From: Echinometra lucunter
Lineage: Eukaryota; Echinodermata; Echinoidea; Camarodonta; Echinometridae
Length of the DNA: 64,000 nucleotides
Reading direction: 5' to 3'
Assembly: GCA_029962745.1 (NCBI GenBank)
Contig: CM057153.1
Coordinates: forward strand, 13,529,241-13,593,240
Shown in pieces: positions 37,477 through 50,900 of the stretch. Made by a program: the position numbers and the translations under genes. The notes below the pieces were generated by a model. It searched no databases, was not told the DNA's origin, and was given only the letters and a program-made list of their open reading frames with translations. The stretch's first letter is position 1, and each line of letters begins with the position of its first letter.

Positions 37477-37593
37477 TTGTTTCTTTGGTTCTATTTCAAA
37501 ATAGCTCCCATAATTGGATGCTGCTTGCTCTACACACTCCTCGGCAGATGATAAATCTGATAAACTGTTTGAACCTGATGATATTTCTGCCAT
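37477..37593 (-). CDS. BLOC1S4: BLOC-1 subunit 4 (cappuccino), exon 1
   Basis: The minus-strand ATG at 37593 (AAAATGG, a good initiation context) opens 39 codons ending EIEPKKQ at a consensus donor CAA|GTGAGT in phase 0. The peptide is acidic and serine-rich, with VEQAASNYGSYF near its end, which parallels the AAxxYxxYL segment before the coiled coil of BLOC1S4. It reads in phase into the exon at 28419-28348, or the duplicate at 11228-11157, giving SQQLEEEVEEMLTKLDEF. BLOC1S4 is a coiled-coil subunit of BLOC-1, which sorts cargo to lysosome-related organelles. An overlapping upstream ATG (37616) in another frame could lower translation. Exon 1 is present once in the window. Later exons were not found and may lie to the left of the window. 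Confidence 0.65.
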
Positions 37594-37760
37594 TTTCTGT
37601 TGTTTTCATGGAGGGCACGTAGCACGTCACGAGCGAGCACTGGCCTAGATCTATATGCAGTACCAAAGATATTGGATTACAAGACAAATTGCTCTGGCGT
37701 ACTTCCGTAGTACGTTTTGGCAAGGGTTGCTGTGTTAAAAATGGACTCGGAAAATTGCGT
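37594..37760 (-). promoter_or_regulatory. Upstream region of BLOC1S4
   Basis: This is the sequence immediately 5' of BLOC1S4 exon 1 on the minus strand. It contains GTGACGTGCTACGTGCCC-type E-box/CRE-like motifs at about 37616-37635 and an out-of-frame upstream ATG at 37616 whose ORF overlaps the true start. No TATA box is obvious. The transcription start is not determined. Confidence 0.35.
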
Positions 37761-38212
37761 CCGCCATTGATATAACGTGTGAAAAGATGTCTAATCTATA
37801 TTATTGATATTTCATATCTAAAACTTTGTTTTTATAGTCTGATTTTTGCACGAACAGAAGAATGGATATTTAAGAGAACATTTCATAAAACTTTATTTTC
37901 AATAAATGGCACTACAAATCTTCAGGATCATCACCTGCCATATGGATAACACGTAAAAACATGGATTTTAAGATTGATTAAAGTTCCCCTATTACTGGTT
38001 TGAATGATTTATTTCAAATTTGATTTATATGTAATTTGAGACTTTGGAAAAGATTATTAAAGGCTCAAAAAATTCAAAGACTCCCCCGGCCCCCCACTCC
38101 AGGGTCGGAGGGACCGCATATATAGTACAGAGGTTATTATGTTATACCAAGTTCAGCTATCATGATAGTGCTCAAGATCGCCAAGCGTGAAACCCAATCT
38201 TTGAGGTATGTC

Positions 38213-40150
<1,938 letters not shown>

Positions 40151-40499
40151 TTAGTCCGCCATAAACGTATTACATACATGAAAATATCTTTGGGTCACAT
40201 AAAAATCGTAAAAAGTCATATCGGGCAATTTTTTCCTCTTCTTCTTCTTCTTCTTTTACAAATCATTCATACTACTTCAGACAAACTTGTAACAAAAATG
40301 TATAAGTATACATGAACAATCATTTATTTTTGCCCAAAACGGTCAAAATATAGGTTGAAATTTACAAACGCTCATCGTTTCTTCATCCATAGATTGATAT
40401 TAATTAAATGGATATGAGCAGTTATTTATTTTTTTTTTTTTTAAAGTGAATTATTTTCAATTTATTGTGGTTGTTGAATTAGGTTTTTACAAACGTGTG

Positions 40500-40650
40500 C
40501 AATCAGATAATTATTTACATCTGGGACCGACCCTTTATGTCACCATATACGAGAGACGTGACTCAGACGAGACTCGAACCCGGGTCCGCTGAATCAGTTT
40601 ACAACTTCCATTGTTCGCTGGATTACCCTTTTAGCTGGATTACATTCCCA
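40500..40650 (-). repeat. tRNA-like (SINE-type) sequence
   Basis: On the minus strand a B-box GGTTCGAGTC (40580-40571), preceded by ACCC, follows an A-box-like AGCTAAAAGGG by about 50 nt. No acceptor stem forms. It is probably the head of a tRNA-derived SINE. Confidence 0.35.
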
Positions 40651-40919
40651 GGCCGAGCACTGATTTTAGAGTTGACAAAAAATAAGGGTGATTCAAGTTA
40701 GGATTTTCAAGAGTTACTTCTGCCGTTTATCCCCGACTGTATTTGCGCATGAATGCTTTGCAGTTTATAAAATCATGGATAAAAAGTTATGACTGAGGTT
40801 TGTGACCGTTTTGCCCACGACGTCCACACTACCCCCCCCCCCCCCATGGTTTCAAGAATTGGAGGGCGGAGCTAGCTAGCTGCAAATTATACGTCATCGT
40901 ATTAGCTGTGCGTATTCAA

Positions 40920-41065
40920 CCAATCAGCGGCGAGCGATTGCTAGGATCTAAAAGACCATCGAATTTAAATTTAAATTGACACGGTCACGGATTCGCTCCT
41001 GGACGGATCTTGTGCTTTTATCTTAGAATTCACCCGAGATTAAAAGTTTTGCAGGTCATAATTTA
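40920..41065 (+). promoter_or_regulatory. Probable DLGAP5 promoter and non-coding first exon
   Basis: A forward CCAATCAG box (40920-40927) lies about 40 bp upstream of two overlapping-phase TTTAAA hexamers (40964-40969 and 40970-40975), a spacing that recalls the CCAAT plus CHR layout of G2/M genes. A consensus donor TTTA|GTAAGTA follows at 41065/41066 and can join the 44972 acceptor in the 5'UTR. The transcription start is not visible. Assignment to DLGAP5 rests on position and on the known cell-cycle expression of the family. Confidence 0.45.
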
Positions 41066-41635
41066 GTAAGTACATATGTATTTCTATCATGTAGTTTTGA
41101 TATGGAGTAGCTTCTCTGCTATGGTCCTGGAAGAACTCCAGAAAGAAAGCTGTAACTTATATTAATTTCGACAATGTTTTTCCCCCAGACTGATTTTACC
41201 CCAGTCCCATTAGTGCATAGTTGTGTGGTGTTTTGAAAATTGATTGCATGCTTATCAATAACGCCACGCAATTCCCAACTAAATTCTCAGTCAAACTCTA
41301 CATTGGTGGCATATCATATGCATATTGTTGGTGTCAGCTGTATCTGTTATTAACGCGCCGATAGACAAGATCTAGGCTATGTGTTGCAACTTGCATGACT
41401 TGCAAGTTTGATCATCACAAACATGACTTTGACAAAGGTTTTATGTCTTGTTGTACAAACAATATTTTCACTTCATTCTCACCTGATCTGCTGATCGGCA
41501 AGCAGGTGACAATAATGAAGTAAAAATATTGTTTTTATGTCAATGAATTTCAAGAGATAAAACCGTTGTGATGATCCAGGTTTTGGGGTTCTGCAAATGC
41601 AACACACTGTCGCATGAATGTACACATCGCTTGGT

Positions 41636-41732
41636 CTAGCCATGGGAGGCGTTACATGACTTATATTCTGATGACTGATGTCCATGTGTTATGTAACATC
41701 AGAATAACATCATGTAACGCCTCCCATGGCTA
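41636..41732. mobile_element. 97-bp palindromic MITE with 7-bp TSD
   Basis: A 37-bp stem starts CTAGCCATGGGAGGCGTTAC and its inverse ends the element. GCTTGGT is duplicated on both sides (41629-41635 and 41733-41739). It is inserted in a copy of the repeat also seen at about 15355-15700, which provides a diverged empty-site comparison. Confidence 0.75.
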
Positions 41733-42006
41733 GCTTGGTCAGTGTTGGTAAAGATAAAGACACATGCGTGTGGTTGTATGAGCTATAGGAGCTATTTGTG
41801 ATTTTATTCTGATATTACACAAATAGCTATAGTTTGCTACCATAGGCCCCTGTGTAGACCGATGTCAGTATGAAATATTATGCCTCCAAATCACACTTTC
41901 TCATGCCCGGTTAACCCTGCAAACTACCTTCCAAGTTCGCCAGTGGACCAGTCGATCAAACTGTGATATAAGAACCTAAAATTTATTTTTCAAACTCAAA
42001 ATATCG

Positions 42007-42517
42007 GGAAGACTTCCTTTTGCGACAGCCACCTAAATTTAGGGATGCGACTTGGAATGATATTCTAGAGTCTAGATCTAGGTCTAATTTAGAGGGTGTA
42101 GATCTACAGCACCCATAAAAATCCTATGAATATCATAATATAGTTTATTCCGTCAAAATTAATGTCATAATTAAAAGCTTACCTGAGCTGTGATACCGTG
42201 CATTCCACATTGACCTTGGTTTATTTAGTCAGAAAAATAAGAGCAATGCATCCTGGGAGTTTGACTAATCCGGACTTCCGGCTTCAGGCTTATAATCATT
42301 AGGAGACCCTTCGCTTTCAGCAATCTCTCGCTAGCGCAGTCGGTAAGGCGTCAGTCTTGAGAAGTGAATGGACTGATGGTACAGGTTCAAGTCTCGTCAG
42401 GTATGATAAGTCAAGAAACAAATGAAAGAGAATAAAAAGTCAAGAAAGGTGTGAAACTGAAGAGATCCATTTTTTACTTAGAAAATTTGGGTGGCAGTCA
42501 CAAGAGGAAGTCTTTCC
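42007..42517. mobile_element. 511-bp TIR element, 9-bp TSD confirmed by an internal empty site
   Basis: It has ~35-bp inverted termini (GGAAGACTTCCTTTTGCGAC / GGAAAGACTTCCTCTTGTGA). AAAATATCG is duplicated at 41998-42006 and 42518-42526. The opposite, uninterrupted arm of the host foldback has a single AAAATATCG at the matching place (about 42857-42865, inverted), so it serves as the empty site. The 9-bp TSD suggests a Mutator-like origin. It contains the tRNA-like boxes at 42332-42394. Confidence 0.85.
42332..42394 (+). other. Pol III A- and B-box pair (tRNA-like SINE head)
   Basis: A perfect A-box TAGCGCAGTCGG (42332-42343) and a B-box-like GGTTCAAGTCT (42384-42394) are spaced as in a tRNA. 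The acceptor stem does not pair and the T-stem has a mismatch, so this is a tRNA-derived sequence and not a tRNA gene. Confidence 0.55.
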
Positions 42518-43110
42518 AAAATATCGACTTTTGATTGATACAAGATCCTACCTTCTTGTTGATTTCGCCGTTTGATTAATTTCCATTTCAATAGCACGAC
42601 CTCCGACATCGTGAGTTCGCCTACACCCGCTGGTCTCGGCCACAGGCGCTAGGCGAAGCAGCGTTGCACTCTAGCATGTGTCGGCGAATGTAGAGTGCGT
42701 GCGAGAGTGCAACGCTGCATGCCGCTCTTCGCATAGCACCTGTGGCCGAGACCAGCGGGTGTAGGTGAACTCACGATGTCGGAGGTCGCGCTATTGAAAT
42801 GGAAATTAATCAAACGGCGAAATCAACAAGAAGGTAGGATCTCGTATCAATCAAAAGTCGATATTTTGAGTTTGAAAAATAGATTTTAGGTTCTAATATC
42901 ACAGTTTGATCGACTGGTCCACTGGCGAACTTGGAAGGTAGTTTGCAGGGTTAAGCGGGCATGAGAAAGTGTGATTTGGAGGCATAATATTTCATGCTGA
43001 CAGCGGTCTACACAGGGGCCTATGGCAGCAAACTATAGCTATTCGTGTAATATCAGAATGAAATCACGAATAGCTCCTATAGCTAGATTGTATACACTGC
43101 CCATTTAAAA

Positions 43111-43410
43111 ATTTGGATTTCATGATTGACAATCATGACAATGGCACTTCATCATGACTTGACTATCATTTTGATGAAAAAATAAGTAAATTCCTCTTCC
43201 CCTGTGTTGCCTGTTGTATCGCCGAATCAAATGATTCGCATTCAAGGGCGCGACCGTGAAAACAAATCGTATTTCAATTTCACGGTTGCATGTACCGGTG
43301 AATACAAGTCGTTTGATTCAGCAATACAACAGTCAACAAGGGAAGATCGACTCGGAGGAATTTCCTTTTTTTTCATCAAAATTATGATGGTCAAATCGTG
43401 AAATCCAAAT
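43111..43410. mobile_element. 300-bp foldback MITE
   Basis: Its ends ATTTGGATTTCATGAT and ATCGTGAAATCCAAAT are inverted. The interior pairs along most of its length (GTTGTATCGCCGAATCAAA / TTTGATTCAGCAATACAAC). Part of an arm recurs at about 44735-44780. The short open frame inside is not a gene. Confidence 0.75.
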
Positions 43411-44988
43411 ATCATCGCCCTGATAGTTAAAGTAATTCTCCTGATACTCTATGTAAGTACATATTTTCATCTTCCCTGTCCAAATAAAGCAAATAATTTA
43501 ACCAAACAGACGGTGAAGATGAAATCAAATGGTTGTCATGGTTGTACCTGGAGCTCCCTGGAATTACTCTGAAAGTTAAGAGTTAAGTAAGAGGGGTCTA
43601 GAGAAAATTGGGTGAAAATTGTCTGCAGCAGTCATTCCAGTTGAGTCAGACTTATGCCTTATTTTATGGTCTAAAATTAAAAAAACGGGTGAGGAAAAAA
43701 TCTATTTTTGATTTTTGGTTGGGTCCTCAGTGGTCCTACTCCTAAGCTGTGCAGGTCCACTTCCAGAGAAAAGCACACCCTGCAAACAGGCAAATATATG
43801 CATTGCAACACATTCAATGCACCAAACTTAACATGACTGAGACAAGTCACAAAAGAATTATGATTTACCAAAAAGAATCAGTAATTTTACTTCATTTCTT
43901 GCAATATTCAGAATTGATAGTCAAAATATTACTTCACTTAGAAAGTGAGGTGAAATTCACTTCATTCAGTTTCGAAACTCAAAAACAAGATATGCATTTA
44001 ATCATTTGTATTCGCCTGTCTAATCGGGCTCCTCGAAAGATGAAACTTTTGTGGTGCCCTCCCATTTTCATATTAACTTCCACTGCATGTCATACCTTGA
44101 ATTAAATTCATGTACATGTATGTATCTTTGACTTTCTATCTGTGAAGTTCATTCATTACATGTGCGTAGCTTTAGGGGCCCCTCCATTTTGCTGAACAAA
44201 ATTTTACACTTGCATTGATATGGACTTGCAAATATGTGTTATTTACATTCATCCATTGTAATTTTTTTACAACAAATTTACTTTAGAATAATTTTGAACC
44301 AAGATACATACTGTGTAGATGAAAAAAAAATTGCATATGCACCAAATGACCAAAGGAATGTGTTGTGAGTGTGACTTTCAGCAGCAAACAAAAAGTGTAG
44401 CTTTTGGTCCTACAACTTACAGCCACCATTGTAAATATTATGAAACTGTCGACCATGGTAGCCGTTTCACTGGGGATCTTCGCTTTGCTGCCACTATAGA
44501 TGGTGAAACAAAAAACAAAACTTAGGTTGAAACAAAAATTTGTACTATCATGCAAAGAGAAGTTTTATTTTTACCCACTTATCACTAACCCACTTCCATG
44601 AATACAAGGTTATAGAAATAACATCACTGGATGTTCTTCATTGCCTCATGATTTCTTCTTTTTTTCTTCAATCATTACTATGGATAATAATTGATCTAGA
44701 TCTATATTGGTGGTTCCAACAAAATGTTTTTTGTTTTGTTTTTTCATCAAAATAATGGTCAAATCATTAAATTTGAAGAAAATTCAATGAGGTACAATAT
44801 TTATGTTTGTAAGTACAATACACACTTTTAACTTAGATTTCTTTGCTGCAGAATGAATTTGACTAAACTTGGGGGTTGAAGCAATTTATTTGTACCTTTA
44901 GTTAGCCCCCCCCCCCATTCTTTCCATATTATACATCAATGCATTTCTCTTCTGACTTCCTTTTGATCGTAGGATACGTACCACCAAT

Positions 44989-47900
44989 ATGGACAGAGCA
45001 GATTATTTCAAAAAGAAGGGCTCCACTGTGGATGCCAAGTTTGCCAGGCTCCACCGACGATCCATTGATCAGAGGAATGTCAGAGGGATGGGTTTCATGG
45101 AGAACAGAACTCTGGATGGGTTAACGTTCTCCCCCGTCAAGGAGGATGGACAGAAAGCAGCTATGCCACCACCCACTGCTGCTCCTCCGAAAGCTAAGAA
45201 GGGTAAGACCGACGGTCAGAAGTATTCAAGCTGTTCTTAGTTTCTGTATTAGGGTCCATGACAGTTTGAATATTAAAGAAGGAAGCAAGAGATGTAAAAT
45301 ATCTCTCTCTCTCTCTCTCTATCTCTCTCTCAAATGAATAAGATGTGAAAGTAGGCAAGACTCTTCTATGTAGTTTGTACAAGTGAAATGTTTTGTACTG
45401 TATTTTGGTGTGTAGAGCACCACAGAAATGGAGAATTCACAGTACATTTGTACCTTATTCTTTGATTTTTCTGAGGTATGAATGATAGTTAATAGTTGAC
45501 ATTTATATACTGGTTGTGCCTTTCCACATTATACAAAATACTTCAGCAAGCATTCATATCTTTCTCTTTATTTTTCCCCCTTTAAAGACATGGCTGCTCT
45601 GAAAGGATTTTACTAATCTCTCTAATGGTTCATTAAACTTTTCATAACATTTAATCTTTATTCTTTATAGGTAATGGAGTTCACAGCAAGTCATCGTCAG
45701 GCCCTTCCAAGCCCACTCCAGCCCCATCAACAAAGGAAGTTGCCTCTGCTCCAGGTATGACTAGGAGAGAAAAATTGATGAAATGGAGAGAAGAGAAGGA
45801 GCTGAAGAGAAAACAGATGGCCAGTAAAGCAAAGCCTCAGGTAAGAAATTTGTGACCCTGTTAATGGCAGCCAGTGTGCCCAAAAAAAAAGGGGGGGGGA
45901 AGAACAGAACAAAATAAAGAATCAAGTTTAACATAAACGAACATAGACCCGGAAGATCACAAGTAATGCCCACAGTTTTTTCTTGTAACAACAATTTGTT
46001 ATTATTAATTTGGGATGATATAATTTGGAGGATTATGTTAGCTCTATAGGAGACTAACTAGTAGATATTATGTTTCTATGATATCCACTTTTTCCCTTTT
46101 ACATTAAAGTAGGGTTTATTTATTCGAAATGTTATTTTGTTGAAATCTTTTCTTTTTCTATTAGTTTTTATTCAGAAACGATATATTCATAGACCAAGAT
46201 TTAGCTCTTGTTTCGAACTGAGGAAAATTTCTACATTGTCTTTGAGAGAATTTTATTCTGTATCATAAATGGAAACTTACCATTCTGATTATTTTATATA
46301 TTTTACAGGTATTTCGTGTGTCCAAGACACTAGACCACAGAGAAGATGCTAGACTTTTCATGTCATCTCAAACAAGAAGCAAGCCTGCAGCCAAACCACC
46401 TTCAGTAAGTACAAAGTACAAATGGATAACTAAGGCTGTGGCCACAACTGACCAAATGATTCCTGGACGATCTCCCACCGGCCAGCGGATTTTAGAGAAA
46501 TCACCCGGTGATCGGAGGGGCCTACTTGATAACTTTGTTCAGAAATCTACCTGTTTTCTCTTGTGGAGTGCGCTGAACAGCGCCTCATATATGGCCGGCC
46601 GGATGCCGCCCAGACATCGATCTATTTTGAACTCGCTGACCAGTCACCGACCGATCTTCCAGCGGCAACCAGGCGGCGACTGCTCGGCAGCCTTTGATCT
46701 AGTGGCTTCGATTTTTGCTAAATTGCTCGCCGGTGACCCGAGCAGGTTGATTTTGGGATTGTGAACTTGTGACCATAACCCAGACATAATTTTGATTTTT
46801 ATTTATTTATTTTTTTTTTTTTTGCACCAGCAAATGCATTGTTAATGGAAATTAAGAATATCACTTAATGCAAGTAGTGTGTAAATTAGTCTAAATGTAG
46901 CATATTCAGAAGTGAACTGTTTTGACTCTGTATCACACCCACTGAATATTGTCCATGCATTTGGCTGGGGCAATATTGTATTTAGATGGGTAATACAGGT
47001 TGGTATCTCATTCAGTGCCAGTCATGTAAAACCTTTTGCTTACTGGAACCGGATGATCCCTGTATAAAAGAAAAATTGGAGTTCTGGTCATTAATGTGAC
47101 AGAAACTGTTTCAAAGCAACTGAGAGAGTTGGATTAGTTGTATATAAACACATGTGTCTAGTTTGAGATTTGGAGATTATCGAATTGATAAAAAATTCAC
47201 TTTCCCCAAAAGGTTCTTGCACTACACAAAGAAATGAGTATATTGGACCACGCACAAATCTGGCACGAATGTTACCCCCGAACTTTTCAACTTTTTCATG
47301 TCATATTTCCAGTATGCTGAGGCCATTTTACTATGATATTCTTCCTACCTGACATGGAAAGAATGAAAAAGCTCACAAATTATTTTTTTACCTTTCCCAG
47401 AACTCAAGCTTCTCTTTAACCCATAGCAGTACAGAGCTTTTTTGAGGTCTAAATTAATCATCTTCAATCCTCAAATTGGCAATACAAATTATTTTTTCCA
47501 CGTTTACATAGCTTGGAAAAAATAAATATGGATTTAACATAAACCAAAATGAAATATAATTAAAAAATGGAATAAGAAATTGCCAATTTGAACAAAGAAA
47601 CAGTGATTATATATTATTCACTGCGTTGCCAATTTAAAGAGTTTAATGATTAGTTATACTTAAACTGCTCCAATTCCAGAACGCCACACCATACCGCATT
47701 GGAAATTGGCTCAAATTTGTCAATGCATTTTTCTCTTTCTGCTCATGTATGATATGTACTCCCCAACATTCTGGACCAACAGATACTGCCAAAGCGTCTC
47801 CTAAAGGTGACACTGTACCTCTATTTTAAGCCTTTGGGGGAATGAGGGAATTCAGTAGTCATTAGGGGCGTTCACACACAAGGTAAAAAGTGAGATTCAA

Positions 47901-50900
47901 AAATCAATTTTCTAATCGCGATTAGAATTTCAATTTTATTTTGTGTGTGGACTGAATAATCGCACTAATAATCACGATTCTAATCAGGATTCAACTCACA
48001 AATAGAAGTGCGATTTTTAAGAATAATTGCAATTATTTGCTGTGTGTTGTGTGTGTGTGAACTGAATGGCGATTAGAAAATTGGTTTTATCTATCCCATC
48101 ATTCTTTGCGCTTGTGCAATCGATGCACTATGGATGCAGTGTATGCGTATGCATTGTATGGATTGTATGTTACGTAAAGGATGCATGCATTAATATGCAT
48201 AAGCATATGCACGCATTGCATGCTATCTTGGCACCGTTGATCTCTTATAGTATGCAAATATACTTTGCCTTGAGAGTTTCTGGTTAAAACTATGGGCAAG
48301 AGGTGACTCCGAAATAGTACTATTCACTGAGGGGGCGCAGCACCGAAGTGAATGGTACTAATGAAGGCACCGAGGCCCATAGTTTTAACCAGAAACTCGA
48401 AATTATGGCAGAGTATGTTTGTTTTATATTTTGGATCAAGATTGATGTATTTTACATGTATTCTATTTTCTTTTATATCTTGCATGTATTCATATTTTTC
48501 TTGATTGATACCGGCCCCATTGTAAATCAGCAAAGTAGGTGAAGTGGGTTTTTACCTTGTTTAAATAATTCAGTCAAATCATCAAATCAATATTCTCTAT
48601 TTCATGTTAATGTCTTATCGAATGCTTTATGGCACTAAACGTTGTACGGATAAACTGCAAAGTGATCAGAAATTGAGAAACACAGTAGCCCTGCCACCGC
48701 GAGAGTTACATGTACCCATTTTGCACATTCAAGCTCTCGTATGCCCACTGAATTTTCAATTTGCGCATAGATTTCGCGTACTGTGACGTCATTTCCCAAA
48801 TAGTATATACTATTTGGAAAATGTCGTCATAAGATTGACGTTGTTTCCCAAATAGTAAACCTTCCTGCCAAAATTCTGAAATAGCTGAAAACACCGATGA
48901 TCACGTGAAGGTCTTTAAGCCAATCAGTAAAGGATTAATCTCTGATCCAAAATATAATAAACAAATGTTTTGTATAATACTAGTAGTACATAAGTATTTA
49001 ATTATTGAGTTTGTTGCTGTACTCTCTGCAGCCCTTTTACTTTTGATGTGTATTTTCCCCCATCCAGATCATGTATAACAGAAGTTTGAGTGGATAAGTT
49101 TGTGGGATCTCCTGCCTGTTTCCGTTGCTTCCTCATGTGTGTGAATAGTCTTTAACAAAATCGAAACTTGAATCGCGATCCAAATTTCGATTTTTCCTTC
49201 CGTGTGAACGGTAGCAGTAAAACTGAAATTTGCATCGCGATTCAAATTTCAATTCCTCTTGTGTGTGAATGCGCCTATTGAGTCACCTTGTACCCTGTTC
49301 ATACTTTTTATCACTTTCACAGAAACCAGTCAGCAGACCTGCACCAGCAGCTCAGAGGACGACAAGGGCATCCACAAGGTCATCAGCAAAGCCACCAACT
49401 AATGGAGTGAAAGACACCTCAAGGACAAGAGCCCCAGTCAAGAAAGTTGTAAGCACTAAATGGATACAGCTGTGGGCAGAGTGAATGTTATGCTTTGTTA
49501 ATTTTATAATACTAAAATATGCATTTATCTCATTGTGCCTCCATTAGAATAATGTAACAAAGGAGATTGGTTGATCTGAAGAGTTAGATGTATGGTTCAA
49601 GTTCATGTATATTCTCATGTAGTTGAAATGCAGTTTTGAAAGGTCCTCTCTGTACTTAGTCTTAAGAAATGTCTGATATCTCTTTTCTAGTGCATGAGTA
49701 GAACATGGATGTGTTGTTGGTGTTTTTAAGAGAGAGAAAGAGAGAGAGAGAAGAAGAAAGGAAGAGAGAGAAAATATAAAAGATGCTACTGCAAGTATAA
49801 AACATTTCAAAAGAGCTTTTATTTGACATCATTATCTCTGTCCTTACCCATCCACCCCCAGGAACCTGCCCCTTCAACCAGGACCAGGAGAGGGCCTCCT
49901 CCTCCTACCAAATCCACATCATCCAGAATGCCAAGCACCAGATCAGCCTCCTCTGACCGTGCCCCGCCCACCAGGCAATCTGCCCGACTGGCATCCAAGC
50001 AAGCTCCCCTTCCCCAGGTGAAGAAGAACGGGCGCACAAGAGGGACCAAGGTGGAGAAACCTGCTCCAGCAGTAGAGAAAAAGGCTCCGGTGGTGGAGAA
50101 AGTGGAGCCAGTGGTGGAGAAGGAGGAGGAAGTTATACAAGAGCAAGAGAATGTGGAGTTTGAAGTGGAGCCTGCAAGACCAGTTGTTGGTTTGTATCTC
50201 ATTCATATAACTTATTCCTTTATGCTTTATAAGTCTTGTTTTTCTGTCATCAAATTGAATAACTAGAATTATTGCCCTGCAGGGGAAGTGAGGGTGTGGA
50301 AGGACACATTATTTCTTCAGGTTTAATTTTTTAATTCTAACAAACATTTTTGATGATGGTAGATTAGAATGTACCCTCTCCCCCTCCCTTTCTGCCCCCT
50401 CCCATCTCTCTCTCTCTCTCTCTCTCTTTCTTCTCTGTCTGTGCCTCATTTTCTCAGTCAAGTCAATTCATCTTTGTTTCTCTTTGTTTTCTATTGTGTT
50501 TCAACCATATTCTGGCCATAAGCTGACCTTTATTCCTTGATTCCAGGCAAATAATGGCATGAACTCATTCCAGAGTTCTCTTCTTTTGCAGCCATTCACT
50601 ATGTTTGACATTTTTCCCCTTTTTGATAGACAAGGCAACTTTCAATGTTACTAATCAGAGAGGATCATCACTGTTAACGGATACCTTCGGCCAACCAGGA
50701 GGATTCACGTTCAGTATGGCTGTACCAGAGCTCCCCTTTACACCTATCAGCCCAGCTAGTGCATCAATCTTCCTCTTTCCTACTGCAAAGTCCAACACAA
50801 CGCTTACACCCTCGCAGAGAAGGTGAACAAAGCTTTGTTTTAATTTCTTACTAGCTTTAAGAGTGTTTTCATGTAGAGGTCGTAGCATCCCTTTCTTTAC

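Larger units (their letters stand above)
41781..43084. mobile_element. Long foldback element (~380-bp arms) with a nested insertion
   Basis: The right arm, 42702-43084, is matched inverted by 41781-42006 plus 42527-42673, around a ~28-bp loop. The left arm is interrupted by a separate 511-bp TIR element. The ends read AGCTATAGGAGCTATT. TTGTAT occurs just outside both ends. Both arms contain a short ATG-plus-donor segment directed outward (42776-42833 plus, 42609-42552 minus). It lies in the presumed first intron of DLGAP5. Confidence 0.85.

Noticed and set aside
46405..46764. Extension of the DLGAP5 exon frame into the following ~360 bp
   Set aside because: A consensus donor ends the exon at 46404, the added peptide has no HURP similarity, and the sequence is a GC-rich MITE with inverted ends.
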